Assembly: GCF_020519665.1 (NCBI RefSeq)
Contig: NZ_CP084703.1
Coordinates: 124,001 to 188,000, forward strand
Direction: 5' to 3'
Length of the DNA stretch: 64,000 bases
DNA from: Bacillus shivajii
GTDB taxonomy: Bacteria > Bacillota > Bacilli > Bacillales > Salisediminibacteriaceae
Shown: piece by piece, positions 47,980 through 56,618 of the stretch
Layout: every line of letters starts with the position of its first letter
Numbering within the stretch: position 1 is the stretch's first letter
The notes under the pieces: generated by a model
Seen by the model: only the letters and a program-made list of their open reading frames with translations
What the model was told of the DNA's origin: nothing
Database searches by the model: none
Made by a program: the position numbers and the translations under genes

Positions 47980-48828
47980 GTGGAAAATGAAATGATTTAT
48001 ATAAAAGACCTTTCTTTTCGATATCGAGAACAAGATCCCCTCGTATTAAACGCCATTGACTTGTCTATATATGAAGGGGAATGGATTACAATCCTTGGTC
48101 ATAATGGTTCCGGTAAATCTACACTAGCGAAGTTTTTCATTGCTCTTTATACGCCTGATGAAAATATGGGACAAGTAATCGTCAATGGTTTCGATTCATC
48201 AACTGCTCGAAACCTAACCGATATTAGAAGGTCTGTAGCAATGGTATTTCAAAATCCTGATAATCAAATTGTTGCGCCAACTGTACGTGACGATATTGCA
48301 TTTGGATTAGAAAATGCTGGAATACCTAGGCATGAAATGTTAGTTCGCGTATCAGAAAGTATTGAAAAGCTAGGGCTCGCTGGTTTAGAAGACGAGGAAC
48401 CACACCGGCTATCTGGGGGACAGAAACAACGTATAGCAATTGCAGGTGCATTTGCCTTAAAACCGAAAGTGATCGTCTTAGATGAGGCAACATCGATGCT
48501 TGATCCGTCAGGTCGAAAAGAAGTACTTGATATTGCAAGGACACTTCAACAAAATGAGAAAATGACGATTGTTACAATTACTCATGATGTGACGGAAGCA
48601 TTATATTCAGATCGGGTAATCATTTTAAAACAAGGTGAACTCCTTTATGATTTGCCGCCAAAAGAATTATTTAATCATCTTTCAGCGTTAGAACAAAGTC
48701 AATTAAAGCCACCGTTTCTTTTTGAAGTGATTCAACGACTAAAAGAACGTGACATCGAGCTTCCTAACGGCTTGATGAGCGAGGAAGAGCTGGTGAACGC
48801 GATATGTACATTGAAGCAAACGAAGTAA
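47980..48828 (+). CDS. ecfA1: ECF transporter ATPase EcfA1
   Basis: One of two ATPases of the shared energising module that serves vitamin and nickel/cobalt S-components. 282 residues: Walker A GHNGSGKST, signature LSGGQKQR, Walker B VIVLDEATSMLDP. The start is GTG 47980, 6 bases after GGAGGGG; the frame from TTG 47965 overlaps the site. It overlaps ecfA2 by 25 bases, so the two ATPases are translationally coupled. Confidence 0.95.
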   Translation: MENEMIYIKDLSFRYREQDPLVLNAIDLSIYEGEWITILGHNGSGKSTLAKFFIALYTPDENMGQVIVNGFDSSTARNLTDIRRSVAMVFQNPDNQIVAPTVRDDIAFGLENAGIPRHEMLVRVSESIEKLGLAGLEDEEPHRLSGGQKQRIAIAGAFALKPKVIVLDEATSMLDPSGRKEVLDIARTLQQNEKMTIVTITHDVTEALYSDRVIILKQGELLYDLPPKELFNHLSALEQSQLKPPFLFEVIQRLKERDIELPNGLMSEEELVNAICTLKQTK

Positions 48829-49682
48829 GTTATACATATATGAAAAAGACGCCATTTGAAAAACAGGCTTTAAAAGATGTTTCCTTACATTTGCCTAGTG
48901 GTTCCTATACGTCTGTTATCGGCCATACAGGGTCTGGGAAGTCTACGTTCATTCAACATATAAATGGCTTATTAAAGCCGACAAAGGGTGAAATGACAGT
49001 AGGTGATTGGACGATCACTAGTAAAACGAAGCAAAAGTCTCTTTATGAACTAAGAAAAAATGTAGGGATGGTTTTTCAATATCCTGAGCATCAACTTTTC
49101 GCTGAGACAGTTATTGGCGATGTAGCCTTTGCGCCAGTAAATTTCGGATTTACAAAAAATGAAGCTCAGCAAAAGGCTGCTGAAGCCCTTTCTAAGGTTG
49201 GAATAGGTAAGGAGTATTATCATCGGTCTCCCTTTGAGTTAAGTGGTGGACAAATGAGAAGGGTTGCGATTGCTAGTGTGTTAGCTTCAGACCCTCGTAT
49301 ATTAATCTTAGATGAGCCGACAGCCGGTTTAGATCCAAAAGGTCAAGATGAGATCATGAGGTTATTTTATGAATGGTATATTGAAAAAGAAGACCGGTCC
49401 GTTGTCCTTATTACTCACCAAATGGAAGATGCAGCAAAGTATGCTAAAAACGTAATTGTCATGGAAGACGGAAGAGTTGTGATGGAAGGAACTCCAACTG
49501 ACATTTTTTCTAAAGCGGATCAACTGAAGCGCCTTGGTCTATCTGTTCCACAATCTGTATCGTTGCTCAACGGTTTAAAAGAAAAAACAAATTTCAATGA
49601 TATGAATGTAGCACAGTTTGATCTAGATGGAACAATCGACGAGATCCTTGCTTATTTGAGGAGGGATAGATGGGGATGCTAG
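48804..49682 (+). CDS. ecfA2: ECF transporter ATPase EcfA2
   Basis: Second ATPase of the module, 292 residues: Walker A GHTGSGKST, signature LSGGQMRR, Walker B ILILDEPTAGLDP and H-loop LITHQME. The ATG lies inside the end of ecfA1. Its last 13 bases overlap ecfT, fixing a 1:1:1 stoichiometry. Confidence 0.95.
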   Translation: MYIEANEVSYTYMKKTPFEKQALKDVSLHLPSGSYTSVIGHTGSGKSTFIQHINGLLKPTKGEMTVGDWTITSKTKQKSLYELRKNVGMVFQYPEHQLFAETVIGDVAFAPVNFGFTKNEAQQKAAEALSKVGIGKEYYHRSPFELSGGQMRRVAIASVLASDPRILILDEPTAGLDPKGQDEIMRLFYEWYIEKEDRSVVLITHQMEDAAKYAKNVIVMEDGRVVMEGTPTDIFSKADQLKRLGLSVPQSVSLLNGLKEKTNFNDMNVAQFDLDGTIDEILAYLRRDRWGC

Positions 49683-50482
49683 ATAACGTGATTATTGGAC
49701 AGTATGTTTCTGGTAAGTCTTTTATCCATAAGATGGATCCTAGGGCAAAGATGGTTGCTGTGTTTTTATTTATGATCTTTTTATTTATAAGCCGTCATCC
49801 AGCTTCTCTAGGGGCAGCGATGATAGTTACAATTGCGTCTTTGTATATCGCAAATATCCCTCTCCGTTTTTTTATCAAAGGTATGCGCGTCATCTTTATT
49901 ATTCTGTTTTTCACTTTACTTTTTCACGTATTTTTTACTAGAGAAGGCCAAGTCTTGTTCGAATGGAGATTTATGACGGTTTATTTAGGTGGTGTCATTG
50001 AAGGGAGTATTGTTGCTATTCGACTTCTCATGCTCGTTATGATGGCTTCGTTACTGACGCTTACGACGACACCGGTAGATTTGACAGATGCGATTGAGAG
50101 ATTGTTATCTCCGTTGAAAAGAATCGGACTACCGATACATGAACTCGCATTAACGATATCGATCGCTTTACGATTTATACCGACTTTATTGGACGAGACG
50201 TCAAAAATTATAAAGGCACAAATGGCTCGAGGAGCTCAGTTTACAGAAGGATCTTTATGGCGTCGTTTAAAAGCACTTACCCCAATTTTTATCCCACTTT
50301 TCGTCCAAGCTTTTAAACGAGCAGAAGATTTAGCGGTCGCAATGGAAGCGAGAGGTTATGCAGGTGGAGAAGGAAGGACAAAATTTCGCGAGCTAGATTG
50401 GCAAAGAAAAGATACGTTTGCATTGAGCGTTATTGGTATTTTTATGCTCATCTCGGCCAGTACGAGAGTGTTGTTTTCATAG
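49670..50482 (+). CDS. ecfT: ECF transporter transmembrane protein EcfT
   Basis: Membrane scaffold that couples the ATPases to exchangeable S-components. 270 residues with about six hydrophobic segments. The coupling helices end in the family motifs AQMARGAQF and MEARGYAGGEGRT. Two ATGs are possible: 49670 (AGGAGGG 4 bases upstream) and 49676 (10 bases); I keep the first. truA follows 12 bases later. Confidence 0.94.
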   Translation: MGMLDNVIIGQYVSGKSFIHKMDPRAKMVAVFLFMIFLFISRHPASLGAAMIVTIASLYIANIPLRFFIKGMRVIFIILFFTLLFHVFFTREGQVLFEWRFMTVYLGGVIEGSIVAIRLLMLVMMASLLTLTTTPVDLTDAIERLLSPLKRIGLPIHELALTISIALRFIPTLLDETSKIIKAQMARGAQFTEGSLWRRLKALTPIFIPLFVQAFKRAEDLAVAMEARGYAGGEGRTKFRELDWQRKDTFALSVIGIFMLISASTRVLFS

Positions 50483-50494
50483 GAGGAAAAAGTC

Positions 50495-51280
50495 ATGAAG
50501 CGTCTTAAAGCGATCGTTTCATACGATGGAACGAATTTTTCAGGTTATCAAGTGCAAGTGAATGCGAGGACTGTGCAAGGAGAGCTTGAGAATGCACTTA
50601 AAAAAATACATAAAGTCCCTACTTTTAAAGTAATTAGCTCTGGGCGAACAGATGCCAAGGTGCATGGGATCAATCAGCCAATACATTTTGATACGACATT
50701 ATCCATTCCAGAAGACCGATGGCCAAGAGCATTAAACAGTCTTTTGCCAAACGATATTGTCGTCAAAGAAGTGAAAGAAGTTGAACCGCACTTTCATGCT
50801 CGCTTTGATACGGTTGGTAAGGAGTATCGCTATATTGTAAATTCAGCGGACATGCAAGATGTGTTTAAGCGAAATTATACGCATCACTTACCGGCTCAAT
50901 TGTCTTTAGAAAAAATGAAAGAAGCTGCAGGACATTTAATAGGGACTCATGATTTTACGAGTTTCTCTTCACCAAAAACAGAAGTCATCGATAAAGTCCG
51001 GACAATTTTTGCGATTGATATAAAGCAAAGTGATGACGAATGGACATTTACATTTGTAGGAAGCGGCTTTCTCTATCAAATGGTTCGTATCCTCGTGGGC
51101 ACATTACTTGATATTGGACAAGGAGATCGTGAGCCAGAGGAAGTACCACGGATTTTAGAAGGCAAAAATCGAGAGCTTGCAAGCCCGACAGCACCGGGGT
51201 CAGGATTATATTTAGCGCATGTTTTTTATGATAACGAGGCTTTAGAGAAGGAAATCCAGAAATTGGGCAAAGAAAAATAA
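50495..51280 (+). CDS. truA: tRNA pseudouridine synthase A
   Basis: Converts uridines 38-40 of the tRNA anticodon stem to pseudouridine. 261 residues; the catalytic Asp is in SSGRTDAKVHG (about residue 53), and FVGSGFLYQMVRILVGTLLD is the C-terminal signature. AGGAGGAAAAAGTC precedes the ATG. No clear terminator follows; the rplM promoter lies 32 bases on. Confidence 0.97.
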   Translation: MKRLKAIVSYDGTNFSGYQVQVNARTVQGELENALKKIHKVPTFKVISSGRTDAKVHGINQPIHFDTTLSIPEDRWPRALNSLLPNDIVVKEVKEVEPHFHARFDTVGKEYRYIVNSADMQDVFKRNYTHHLPAQLSLEKMKEAAGHLIGTHDFTSFSSPKTEVIDKVRTIFAIDIKQSDDEWTFTFVGSGFLYQMVRILVGTLLDIGQGDREPEEVPRILEGKNRELASPTAPGSGLYLAHVFYDNEALEKEIQKLGKEK

Positions 51281-51312
51281 AAAAAAGACAACGAAACCTG
51301 GTGTACATCTTA

Positions 51313-51341
51313 TTGACATTGCCGTTTATATATTATAAGAT
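51313..51341 (+). promoter_or_regulatory. rplM-rpsI promoter
   Basis: TTGACA (51313-51318), 17 bases, TAAGAT (51336-51341). Start expected near 51348, about 100 bases before rplM. Confidence 0.75.
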
Positions 51342-51349
51342 GTTATATG

Positions 51350-51425
51350 GTATTTCTAAGCCCACTAGCCCCGGGTACGGAAATTAATCACTGATTTGTA
51401 GGATTGTTCATGTTTGATTGAAAGA
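51350..51425 (+). promoter_or_regulatory. Candidate L13 leader
   Basis: The 5' leader holds GCCCACTAGCCCCGGGTACG at about 51360-51379, resembling the Firmicute L13-binding leader found ahead of rplM. Identification is by position and remembered motif, not by a model search. Confidence 0.55.
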
Positions 51426-51445
51426 GTTATTTAGGAGGGAAACAA

Positions 51446-51883
51446 ATGCGTACAACATATATGGCAAAGCCAAGCGAAGTTGAGCGTAAATGGTACGTTG
51501 TAGACGCGGAAGGTAAAGCGCTAGGTCGCCTTGCTTCTGAAGTAGCAAGTATCTTACGCGGTAAGAATAAACCAACTTTTACACCACACATTGATACTGG
51601 TGATCACGTAATCATCATCAATGCAGAAAAAATCCACTTAACTGGTAATAAATTAGCTGACAAGCTATACTACCGTCACAGCCAATACCCTGGCGGACTT
51701 AAGACGATGACAGCGCAAGAAATGCGTGACCGTAAGCCAGTTAAAATGCTAGAACTTGCGATCAAAGGAATGCTTCCAAAAGGATCATTAGGTCGTAAAC
51801 AAGGCATGAAACTTCACGTGTATGCTGGAAGCGAGCATCCACACCAAGCACAAAAACCAGAAGCTTACGAGCTACGCGGTTAA
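51446..51883 (+). CDS. rplM: 50S ribosomal protein L13
   Basis: Early 23S binder, 145 residues; [20 protein letters not shown] and the basic [20 protein letters not shown] are conserved. TTAGGAGGGAAACAA precedes the ATG. Cotranscribed with rpsI 20 bases downstream. Confidence 0.97.
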   Translation: MRTTYMAKPSEVERKWYVVDAEGKALGRLASEVASILRGKNKPTFTPHIDTGDHVIIINAEKIHLTGNKLADKLYYRHSQYPGGLKTMTAQEMRDRKPVKMLELAIKGMLPKGSLGRKQGMKLHVYAGSEHPHQAQKPEAYELRG

Positions 51884-51903
51884 TTTAGAAGGAGGGAATT
51901 TTC

Positions 51904-52296
51904 TTGGCACAGGTTCAATATTACGGAACAGGTCGTCGTAAGCACTCTGTTGCACGTGTTCATTTAGTACCAGGAGATGGAAACATCACAATTAATGGAC
52001 GCAACATTGATGAGTACTTTGACCTTGAAACGTTAAAACTTATCGTTAGACAACCACTTGCTGAAACACAAACTGAAGGAACTTACGATTTAAAAGTAAC
52101 TGTTGATGGTGGAGGTTACACTGGTCAAGCAGGTGCAATCCGTCATGGTGTTGCACGTGCGCTTTTACAAGCGGACCCAGAATACCGCCTAACACTTAAA
52201 AAAGCAGGCTTCTTAACTCGTGATGCACGTATGAAAGAGCGTAAGAAATACGGTCTTAAAGCAGCACGTCGTGCACCTCAGTTCTCAAAGCGTTAA
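51904..52296 (+). CDS. rpsI: 30S ribosomal protein S9
   Basis: Its C-terminal tail (RRAPQFSKR) touches the P-site tRNA anticodon loop. 130 residues; [20 protein letters not shown] is the N-terminal signature. The start is TTG 51904, after AAGGAGGGAATTTTC. A strong terminator follows; beyond it the conserved gene order breaks. Confidence 0.97.
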   Translation: MAQVQYYGTGRRKHSVARVHLVPGDGNITINGRNIDEYFDLETLKLIVRQPLAETQTEGTYDLKVTVDGGGYTGQAGAIRHGVARALLQADPEYRLTLKKAGFLTRDARMKERKKYGLKAARRAPQFSKR

Positions 52297-52317
52297 TATC
52301 CTTGTTATATCAACGCT

Positions 52318-52356
52318 CAGCCCTCTTTGCTCTCATGGAGCAGGGAGGGCTTTTTG
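52318..52356 (+). terminator. Terminator after rpsI, first copy
   Basis: AGCCCTC/GAGGGCT around an inner GCTC/GAGC hairpin, then TTTTT. Its left arm GCTCAGCCCTCTTTGCTCT (52315-52333) is repeated exactly at 54182-54200. Confidence 0.92.
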
Positions 52357-52644
52357 ATGTAAAAAAACGATACGCTCATTCTAAAGGCATGATTCCACTT
52401 ATTCACTTCTCCAATAAGACCTTACCTAACATTCTACCTAGGCAAAAATACATGAGAGCGACCTTTATTTAATAACTATTTATTATATTTATAGTTAAAA
52501 TGACGGGTATTTATATGAATCACCTTATTTATATTGCTTTACTGTTTTCGGAAAATTTTAATAGTTTACAGTGTGATTATGGAACTTTTATCCAATTTGT
52601 TTGCGGTTTTCCTACAACTTTAAAATACATTAGGGGTTGATCAA
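52357..52644 (+). other. Region upstream of the lipoprotein cassette
   Basis: 288 AT-rich bases with no gene. A weak promoter TTGTTT-17-TAAAAT (52598-52626) lies just before the next ribosome site, which would leave almost no leader, so the true start may be further upstream. Nothing else recognised. Confidence 0.4.
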
Positions 52645-53382
52645 ATGAGAGCAAATGACATCAAAGTCAATAGACACTTACTTATTTTTATTTTCATTTC
52701 GCTTTTGACAACAATGCTGGTCGTTGGTTGTTCTAATGACGATGCTGCATCTGGTACTGATGAAACAAATGGGGGAGCCAACGAACGTATTGAGGAAATG
52801 AGTGATTCGGATCAAGAAGCAAGTGATACGGCTAGCAATGAAGGTAATGAAGAAACAACCGCAGATGAGGCAGTAGAGAATGGTAATGAGTCTGATTCTG
52901 AAGAAATAACTGAAGATTCTGGAGATCAAAGTGATTCGGAAGGAAGTAGAGAAGATGACTTAACTGCAGAGGTAGGGGAGAGTCATTTACCAGAAACATT
53001 GGAAGTTGATGAAACGGTATATCATGATAACGGAACGATTTTGACACTAGAAAGTATTAACTTTAATGAAGAATATATTACGGTCAATATTAGTGTTATT
53101 AATGCAGCCGAACGAGATATTTCAATTACAGCAGGGGGAAGAAATGGAGCAGTATTAGAAGATGATATAGGGGAAGTCCAGTATTTTTACTTACCACCTG
53201 AAGATAATGAAAGCCTTGATATTCCCGAAGGAGATCGAATGACAGCGTCTCTCGTATTTGTTGGTATGTTACCAGATGAAGCTACATCCCTTCATTTAAC
53301 ATTAAATGATACGTTCGGTGGAGATTCAGCCATAGTAAGTAATCCAAAGTTTGTGTTTGATACTATTGATTTGGGACGGTAG
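52645..53382 (+). CDS. Acidic lipoprotein of unknown function
   Basis: Not recognised as a named gene. 245 residues with a lipoprotein signal: helix LLIFIFISLLTTMLVVGC and lipobox VVGC with Cys29. Residues 30-115 form a low-complexity linker very rich in Glu, Asp, Ser, Thr, Asn and Gly. The C-terminal half (about 125-245) looks like a beta-sandwich (TILTLESINFNEEYITVNIS), reminiscent of DUF4352-type extracellular domains; that is a guess. Expected on the outer face of the membrane. The next gene starts 22 bases downstream, so both probably act together. The acidity fits a high-salt or high-pH surface. Confidence 0.75.
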   Translation: MRANDIKVNRHLLIFIFISLLTTMLVVGCSNDDAASGTDETNGGANERIEEMSDSDQEASDTASNEGNEETTADEAVENGNESDSEEITEDSGDQSDSEGSREDDLTAEVGESHLPETLEVDETVYHDNGTILTLESINFNEEYITVNISVINAAERDISITAGGRNGAVLEDDIGEVQYFYLPPEDNESLDIPEGDRMTASLVFVGMLPDEATSLHLTLNDTFGGDSAIVSNPKFVFDTIDLGR

Positions 53383-53404
53383 ATGATGGGAGAAGGTGCA
53401 TTCC

Positions 53405-54169
53405 GTGGAGAGGATAACTAAACGACTACCTTATAAAAAACAAGTACGAAAACTTAGTGCCATCGGCGGAGTATTTATACTTGTGGGACTGTTAGCTTCC
53501 TGTATCAATACTTCTGATTCAGTATCTGATGTTGAACAGATGAATGAAGAAGATTCTGATATAGTTATTAATGAAGAAGCTAAAGGTGTAGAGGAGGGAG
53601 ACTCTATCCCAACATCAACGGTTACGGTGGAACCGTTCTTGAAAGAAATAAAAGAAATGATGGATGTCAGTACTATTACTGGAACAATACCAACGAGTAG
53701 AGCAATTGTTACTGAGGGGATAGATGGTTCGTCACAAGCAGAAATCGAGATGATAGAAACACTAAGTAAGTTTAATGCAGTTGATATAGACTTAGGTACA
53801 TTATTAACATTACCAGGAAGCATTCTTTTTGATTTCGATGACGATAACCTTCGTCCAGAAGCTGATGAGGTAATTCATGAAATCGTGCAAGTCATTGAAG
53901 CAACAGATGGAGCTGTTCATATTGCTGGTCATACAGATAATCATGGAAGTTTGGAATATAACGAGGACCTTTCTAAACGAAGAGCTGAAGCTGTTTTAGA
54001 AGCTCTTGTCGATGCAGGTGTAGATGAAACAAGGCTTACTGCAGAAGGTTTTGGAGAAACAAAGCCAATAGCAAGAAATCGTCATGCAGATGGATCAGAT
54101 AACCAAGAAGGCCGGCAGAAAAACCGGCGAGTTGAGGTAAGCATTGAAGGATTAACCGGAAGCGAGTAA
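53405..54169 (+). CDS. OmpA-like peptidoglycan-binding lipoprotein
   Basis: A lipoprotein of 254 residues with signal ending LLASC. After an acidic linker and a middle region with no recognised family, the last 110 residues form an OmpA/MotB-type domain: SILFDFDDDNLRPEADEVI, then HIAGHTDNHGSLEYNEDLSK and RRAEAVLEALVDAG. The Asp of GHTDN and the Arg of SKRRAEA are the family positions that hold the diaminopimelate of peptidoglycan. In a monoderm this would tie a membrane lipid anchor to the wall. GTG 53405 is preferred over GTG 53396 because GGGAGAAGG lies upstream of it. No flagellar stator genes are nearby, so it is not MotB. Confidence 0.82.
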   Translation: MERITKRLPYKKQVRKLSAIGGVFILVGLLASCINTSDSVSDVEQMNEEDSDIVINEEAKGVEEGDSIPTSTVTVEPFLKEIKEMMDVSTITGTIPTSRAIVTEGIDGSSQAEIEMIETLSKFNAVDIDLGTLLTLPGSILFDFDDDNLRPEADEVIHEIVQVIEATDGAVHIAGHTDNHGSLEYNEDLSKRRAEAVLEALVDAGVDETRLTAEGFGETKPIARNRHADGSDNQEGRQKNRRVEVSIEGLTGSE

Positions 54170-54185
54170 GTATAGAAATGTGCTC

Positions 54186-54221
54186 AGCCCTCTTTGCTCT
54201 TAGAGCGGGGAGGGCTTTTTC
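54186..54221 (+). terminator. Terminator after the OmpA-like gene, second copy
   Basis: AGCCCTC/GAGGGCT with inner GCTC/GAGC and a T tract, nearly identical to the terminator after rpsI. It lies between convergent genes and may work in both directions. Confidence 0.92.
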
Positions 54222-54260
54222 AAGCCTTTGAGATCAGTGTACACTTCGCCAAACCATGGG

Positions 54261-55388
54261 TTAGTTGCGGGCACGTTCAAATAAAAAGGTTGCATATTCA
54301 AGATGGTTTAAGAAAGCTTTATGAAAAGTATCGTCATCGTAAGCTCTCTCTAAAGATACTTTAGCAGACTGTGAATTTGATTCTATAAACCATAACTTTC
54401 CCTTATTATCAATTGCACAATCAATCCCTAAATCTCCTGTAGGTCCATAATGCTTTTCTATGCATAAATAGATGTCTTTCACAAAAGCTTCTACTTCTTC
54501 TTTTAGTTGGCTGACTTCATTTTTTGAGTAACCGACAATCGAGGTGAAAAAATGTTCAAACGTATGGCAGTCTGATTTTGTGGTGATGGGTGAAGTTTTT
54601 GGAGATTGCCGGATAGGCAGTGCGATTATTTCTAATTCCCCTTGGCCGTTTCTCTGTACCTCGGCTCGAATATCTACCTTTGTTTCATCCACTTCAAACA
54701 AATCGATCGCTTCCTGAACAATGACTTCTTTTTTTTCAAAGAATCTTCCCAACTTACGGTATAGAATGTAAAGGTTAGGTACTTTTTGTAAGAAAGTTTG
54801 ATTGTGGTAGTAACAATATTCAAAAGTCCCATCTTCTTTTTTCTCAACGCGAATGACTTGTTTCCCTTGCCGTCCTTTTGCTGCTTTCACATATAACACA
54901 GATGAATTGGTAAACATTGTTTGCAAGGTCTTTACTGATGAGAGTAATTGCGTGGATGGTAAATGTTTTTTTAGAGAAGAGCATATTCGTAATTTATTGT
55001 AAACTTCCCATTTATTAAAGCTTTCTACGTAATTAACATAAAACGTATTTAATTGTGCTAGTCGGTTTAAAAATGTTTTATACTCCTTATGTTGTCTAGA
55101 TAATGATCTATTAATGTTACCTCTGTGATTGTAAAACACATCAGGAAATGGAAAGACCCCTCTCATCCACTTCTTCTTAAATAAGTCATAATGAACACCC
55201 TTAATATGTTTTTCCTCATAATTGATTCCTTTAAGAGAAAAAAAGTAAAGGTTCGTTTTCGCATAAACGTTTGCTTTGTTTAAGGAAGATAATTTCTTAT
55301 TAGGTTTTTGATTTATAAGAAGACTTACGTTTTCTTGTGACACTAATATACCAACGTAAGGTGTTTTTCTTATTGTGTCAGTTGCCAT
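54261..55388 (-). CDS. YheC/YheD-family ATP-grasp, endospore coat-associated
   Basis: Matches the YheC/D family of Bacillus, an ATP-grasp enzyme group linked to the spore coat; the chemical reaction is not known to me. 375 residues. The N-terminal part contains GVHYDLFKKKWMRGVFPFPD, then VFYNHRG. The ATP-grasp half shows VLYVKAAKGRQGKQVIRV and, near the end, PTGDLGIDCAIDNKGKLWFI followed by ESNS, the metal-binding strand. The start is ATG at 55388 (MATDTIRKTPYVGILV) with GGTGGTG about 6 bases upstream; a GTG at 55403 lies before the site. It is the only minus-strand gene in this stretch and has its own sporulation-type promoter. Confidence 0.85.
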   Translation of the reverse strand: MATDTIRKTPYVGILVSQENVSLLINQKPNKKLSSLNKANVYAKTNLYFFSLKGINYEEKHIKGVHYDLFKKKWMRGVFPFPDVFYNHRGNINRSLSRQHKEYKTFLNRLAQLNTFYVNYVESFNKWEVYNKLRICSSLKKHLPSTQLLSSVKTLQTMFTNSSVLYVKAAKGRQGKQVIRVEKKEDGTFEYCYYHNQTFLQKVPNLYILYRKLGRFFEKKEVIVQEAIDLFEVDETKVDIRAEVQRNGQGELEIIALPIRQSPKTSPITTKSDCHTFEHFFTSIVGYSKNEVSQLKEEVEAFVKDIYLCIEKHYGPTGDLGIDCAIDNKGKLWFIESNSQSAKVSLERAYDDDTFHKAFLNHLEYATFLFERARN

Positions 55389-55421
55389 GATAAACACCAC
55401 CACATTTAGTTTGGTTCACTT

Positions 55422-55448
55422 TAATATATGAAGCTAAATGGATGGAGT
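55422..55448 (-). promoter_or_regulatory. Sigma-K-like promoter of the YheC/D gene
   Basis: On the minus strand, AC (55448-55447) is followed after 16 bases by CATATATTA (55430-55422). This fits the late mother-cell sigma-K pattern AC-N16-CATANNNTA. A start near 55415 would leave a short leader with a good ribosome site. Confidence 0.55.
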
Positions 55449-55725
55449 CACGGCTTTTAGGCAACTTCAACGAAAAAATAAGGGTCGTAGGGGGCATATT
55501 CAAAAATCATAAAATGGATACGTTTTCGTAATGGGGTGAGAGTGGGTTTTCCTGACCCCAATCACGTTTCTATCTCCCTCGGAAGTGAGGAGGTGGTTAT
55601 TGCACGTGAGAAATAGTCGAATTCGCCCATAAACATCGTCTATGGAGTTCTTTAACCTAGAGTTACTCGACGATATGGTAAAATAAAGTGAAAGTAAAGT
55701 TATTCAAAGGTAAGGACTGAGAAAT
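55449..55725. other. Divergent intergenic region 5' of the 55726 gene
   Basis: No gene seen. ATCGTC/GACGAT (55635-55674) is a long-range dyad and TAAAAT (55679-55684) a possible -10 for the next gene without a good -35. Two GGGG-rich stretches (near 55535 and 55557) form a weak inverted repeat. Confidence 0.4.
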
Positions 55726-56502
55726 ATGTTTAATCGTCTCCTATCTCAAGTAAAGAAAAAAGCAAAACGGCATAAGTTCTGGATGGAGAAAGTCACCGTC
55801 TATCCTTATTCATACGAAATAAATGGAAGAAGATATTTTTTAGTGGATTTTTTAAAAATGAGGCAACCAACAGGGACGGCGATTTTTTCCGATAAAGAGG
55901 AAGTTGCTTTAGATGCGAAAAAGGCTCATCAGCGCTTGTATCAGTTTTATCGGTTAATGGAAAAGATTCAAGAAGAGTCTCGTATGAGGGCTGCAGTTGA
56001 CTTAGATTTTTTCCGTACTCCGTTAAAACTCATGGATAAAAAATCGAGTGATAAGCTTCATGATGGCTATGAATTAATTAAGTCTTTATTATCTTATCAG
56101 CTTACATACAAGAAAACATACGAGAATTTTTGGGCTCATTTACAAGAGTTAAAAGGGAAGCGGAGAGCTCTGACAGAAGAGGACTGGGTTTTTACTGTGG
56201 AAACGGCAGCGAAATTAGAAACGTTGCAAGAACAAATGACGAAGGTACTAGCAGAAAATATCGAACGTATTCGTACATGGAAGGGTGCAATGAAAGAAGA
56301 AGGGCATTGGGATAAAATGACGAGTGCAGAGCAAGTCTTTTATTTACAACTTCTTGAAACGGAAGAAGTAATAAAAGAGCAAGCGAAATCGATGAAGAAC
56401 TTTGACTACGACCGATCATTAAAAGAAAATGTAGCGAAGTTGAAACTGTATAAGAAAAAAGAGCAAAAAGAGGATGAAAGAGTTCTTCGAAATCCAAGTT
56501 AA
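55726..56502 (+). CDS. Uncharacterised helical protein
   Basis: I do not recognise this 258-residue protein. The N-terminus is very basic (LSQVKKKAKRHKFW), followed by a short beta segment (VTVYPYSYEINGRRYFLVDF) and then almost entirely charged helix, probably coiled coil, from residue 65 to the end. There is no signal peptide or membrane helix, so it should be cytosolic or, if spore-related, in the coat. GGTAAGGACTGAGAAAT is a poor ribosome site. It has its own terminator. Neighbouring genes are for the spore envelope, which is the only hint at a role. Confidence 0.7.
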   Translation: MFNRLLSQVKKKAKRHKFWMEKVTVYPYSYEINGRRYFLVDFLKMRQPTGTAIFSDKEEVALDAKKAHQRLYQFYRLMEKIQEESRMRAAVDLDFFRTPLKLMDKKSSDKLHDGYELIKSLLSYQLTYKKTYENFWAHLQELKGKRRALTEEDWVFTVETAAKLETLQEQMTKVLAENIERIRTWKGAMKEEGHWDKMTSAEQVFYLQLLETEEVIKEQAKSMKNFDYDRSLKENVAKLKLYKKKEQKEDERVLRNPS

Positions 56503-56583
56503 ATGTTTAAAGAATCCAAGAATCATTCAGAAGAATATGTAAAAAGTTAATTAAAAATATGATAGGCAATTAATGATGTGTAA

Positions 56584-56618
56584 GCTGTCTCAAACTTTTG
56601 GGACAGTTTTTCTTTTTT
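56584..56618 (+). terminator. Terminator after the helical protein gene
   Basis: CTGTCTC/GGGACAG (one G-U) around AAACTTTTG, then TTTTTCTTTTTT. Confidence 0.85.

Noticed and set aside
53396-54169. OmpA-like protein as flagellar MotB
   Set aside because: It has a lipobox Cys instead of the MotB transmembrane helix with its Asp, and there is no motA next to it.
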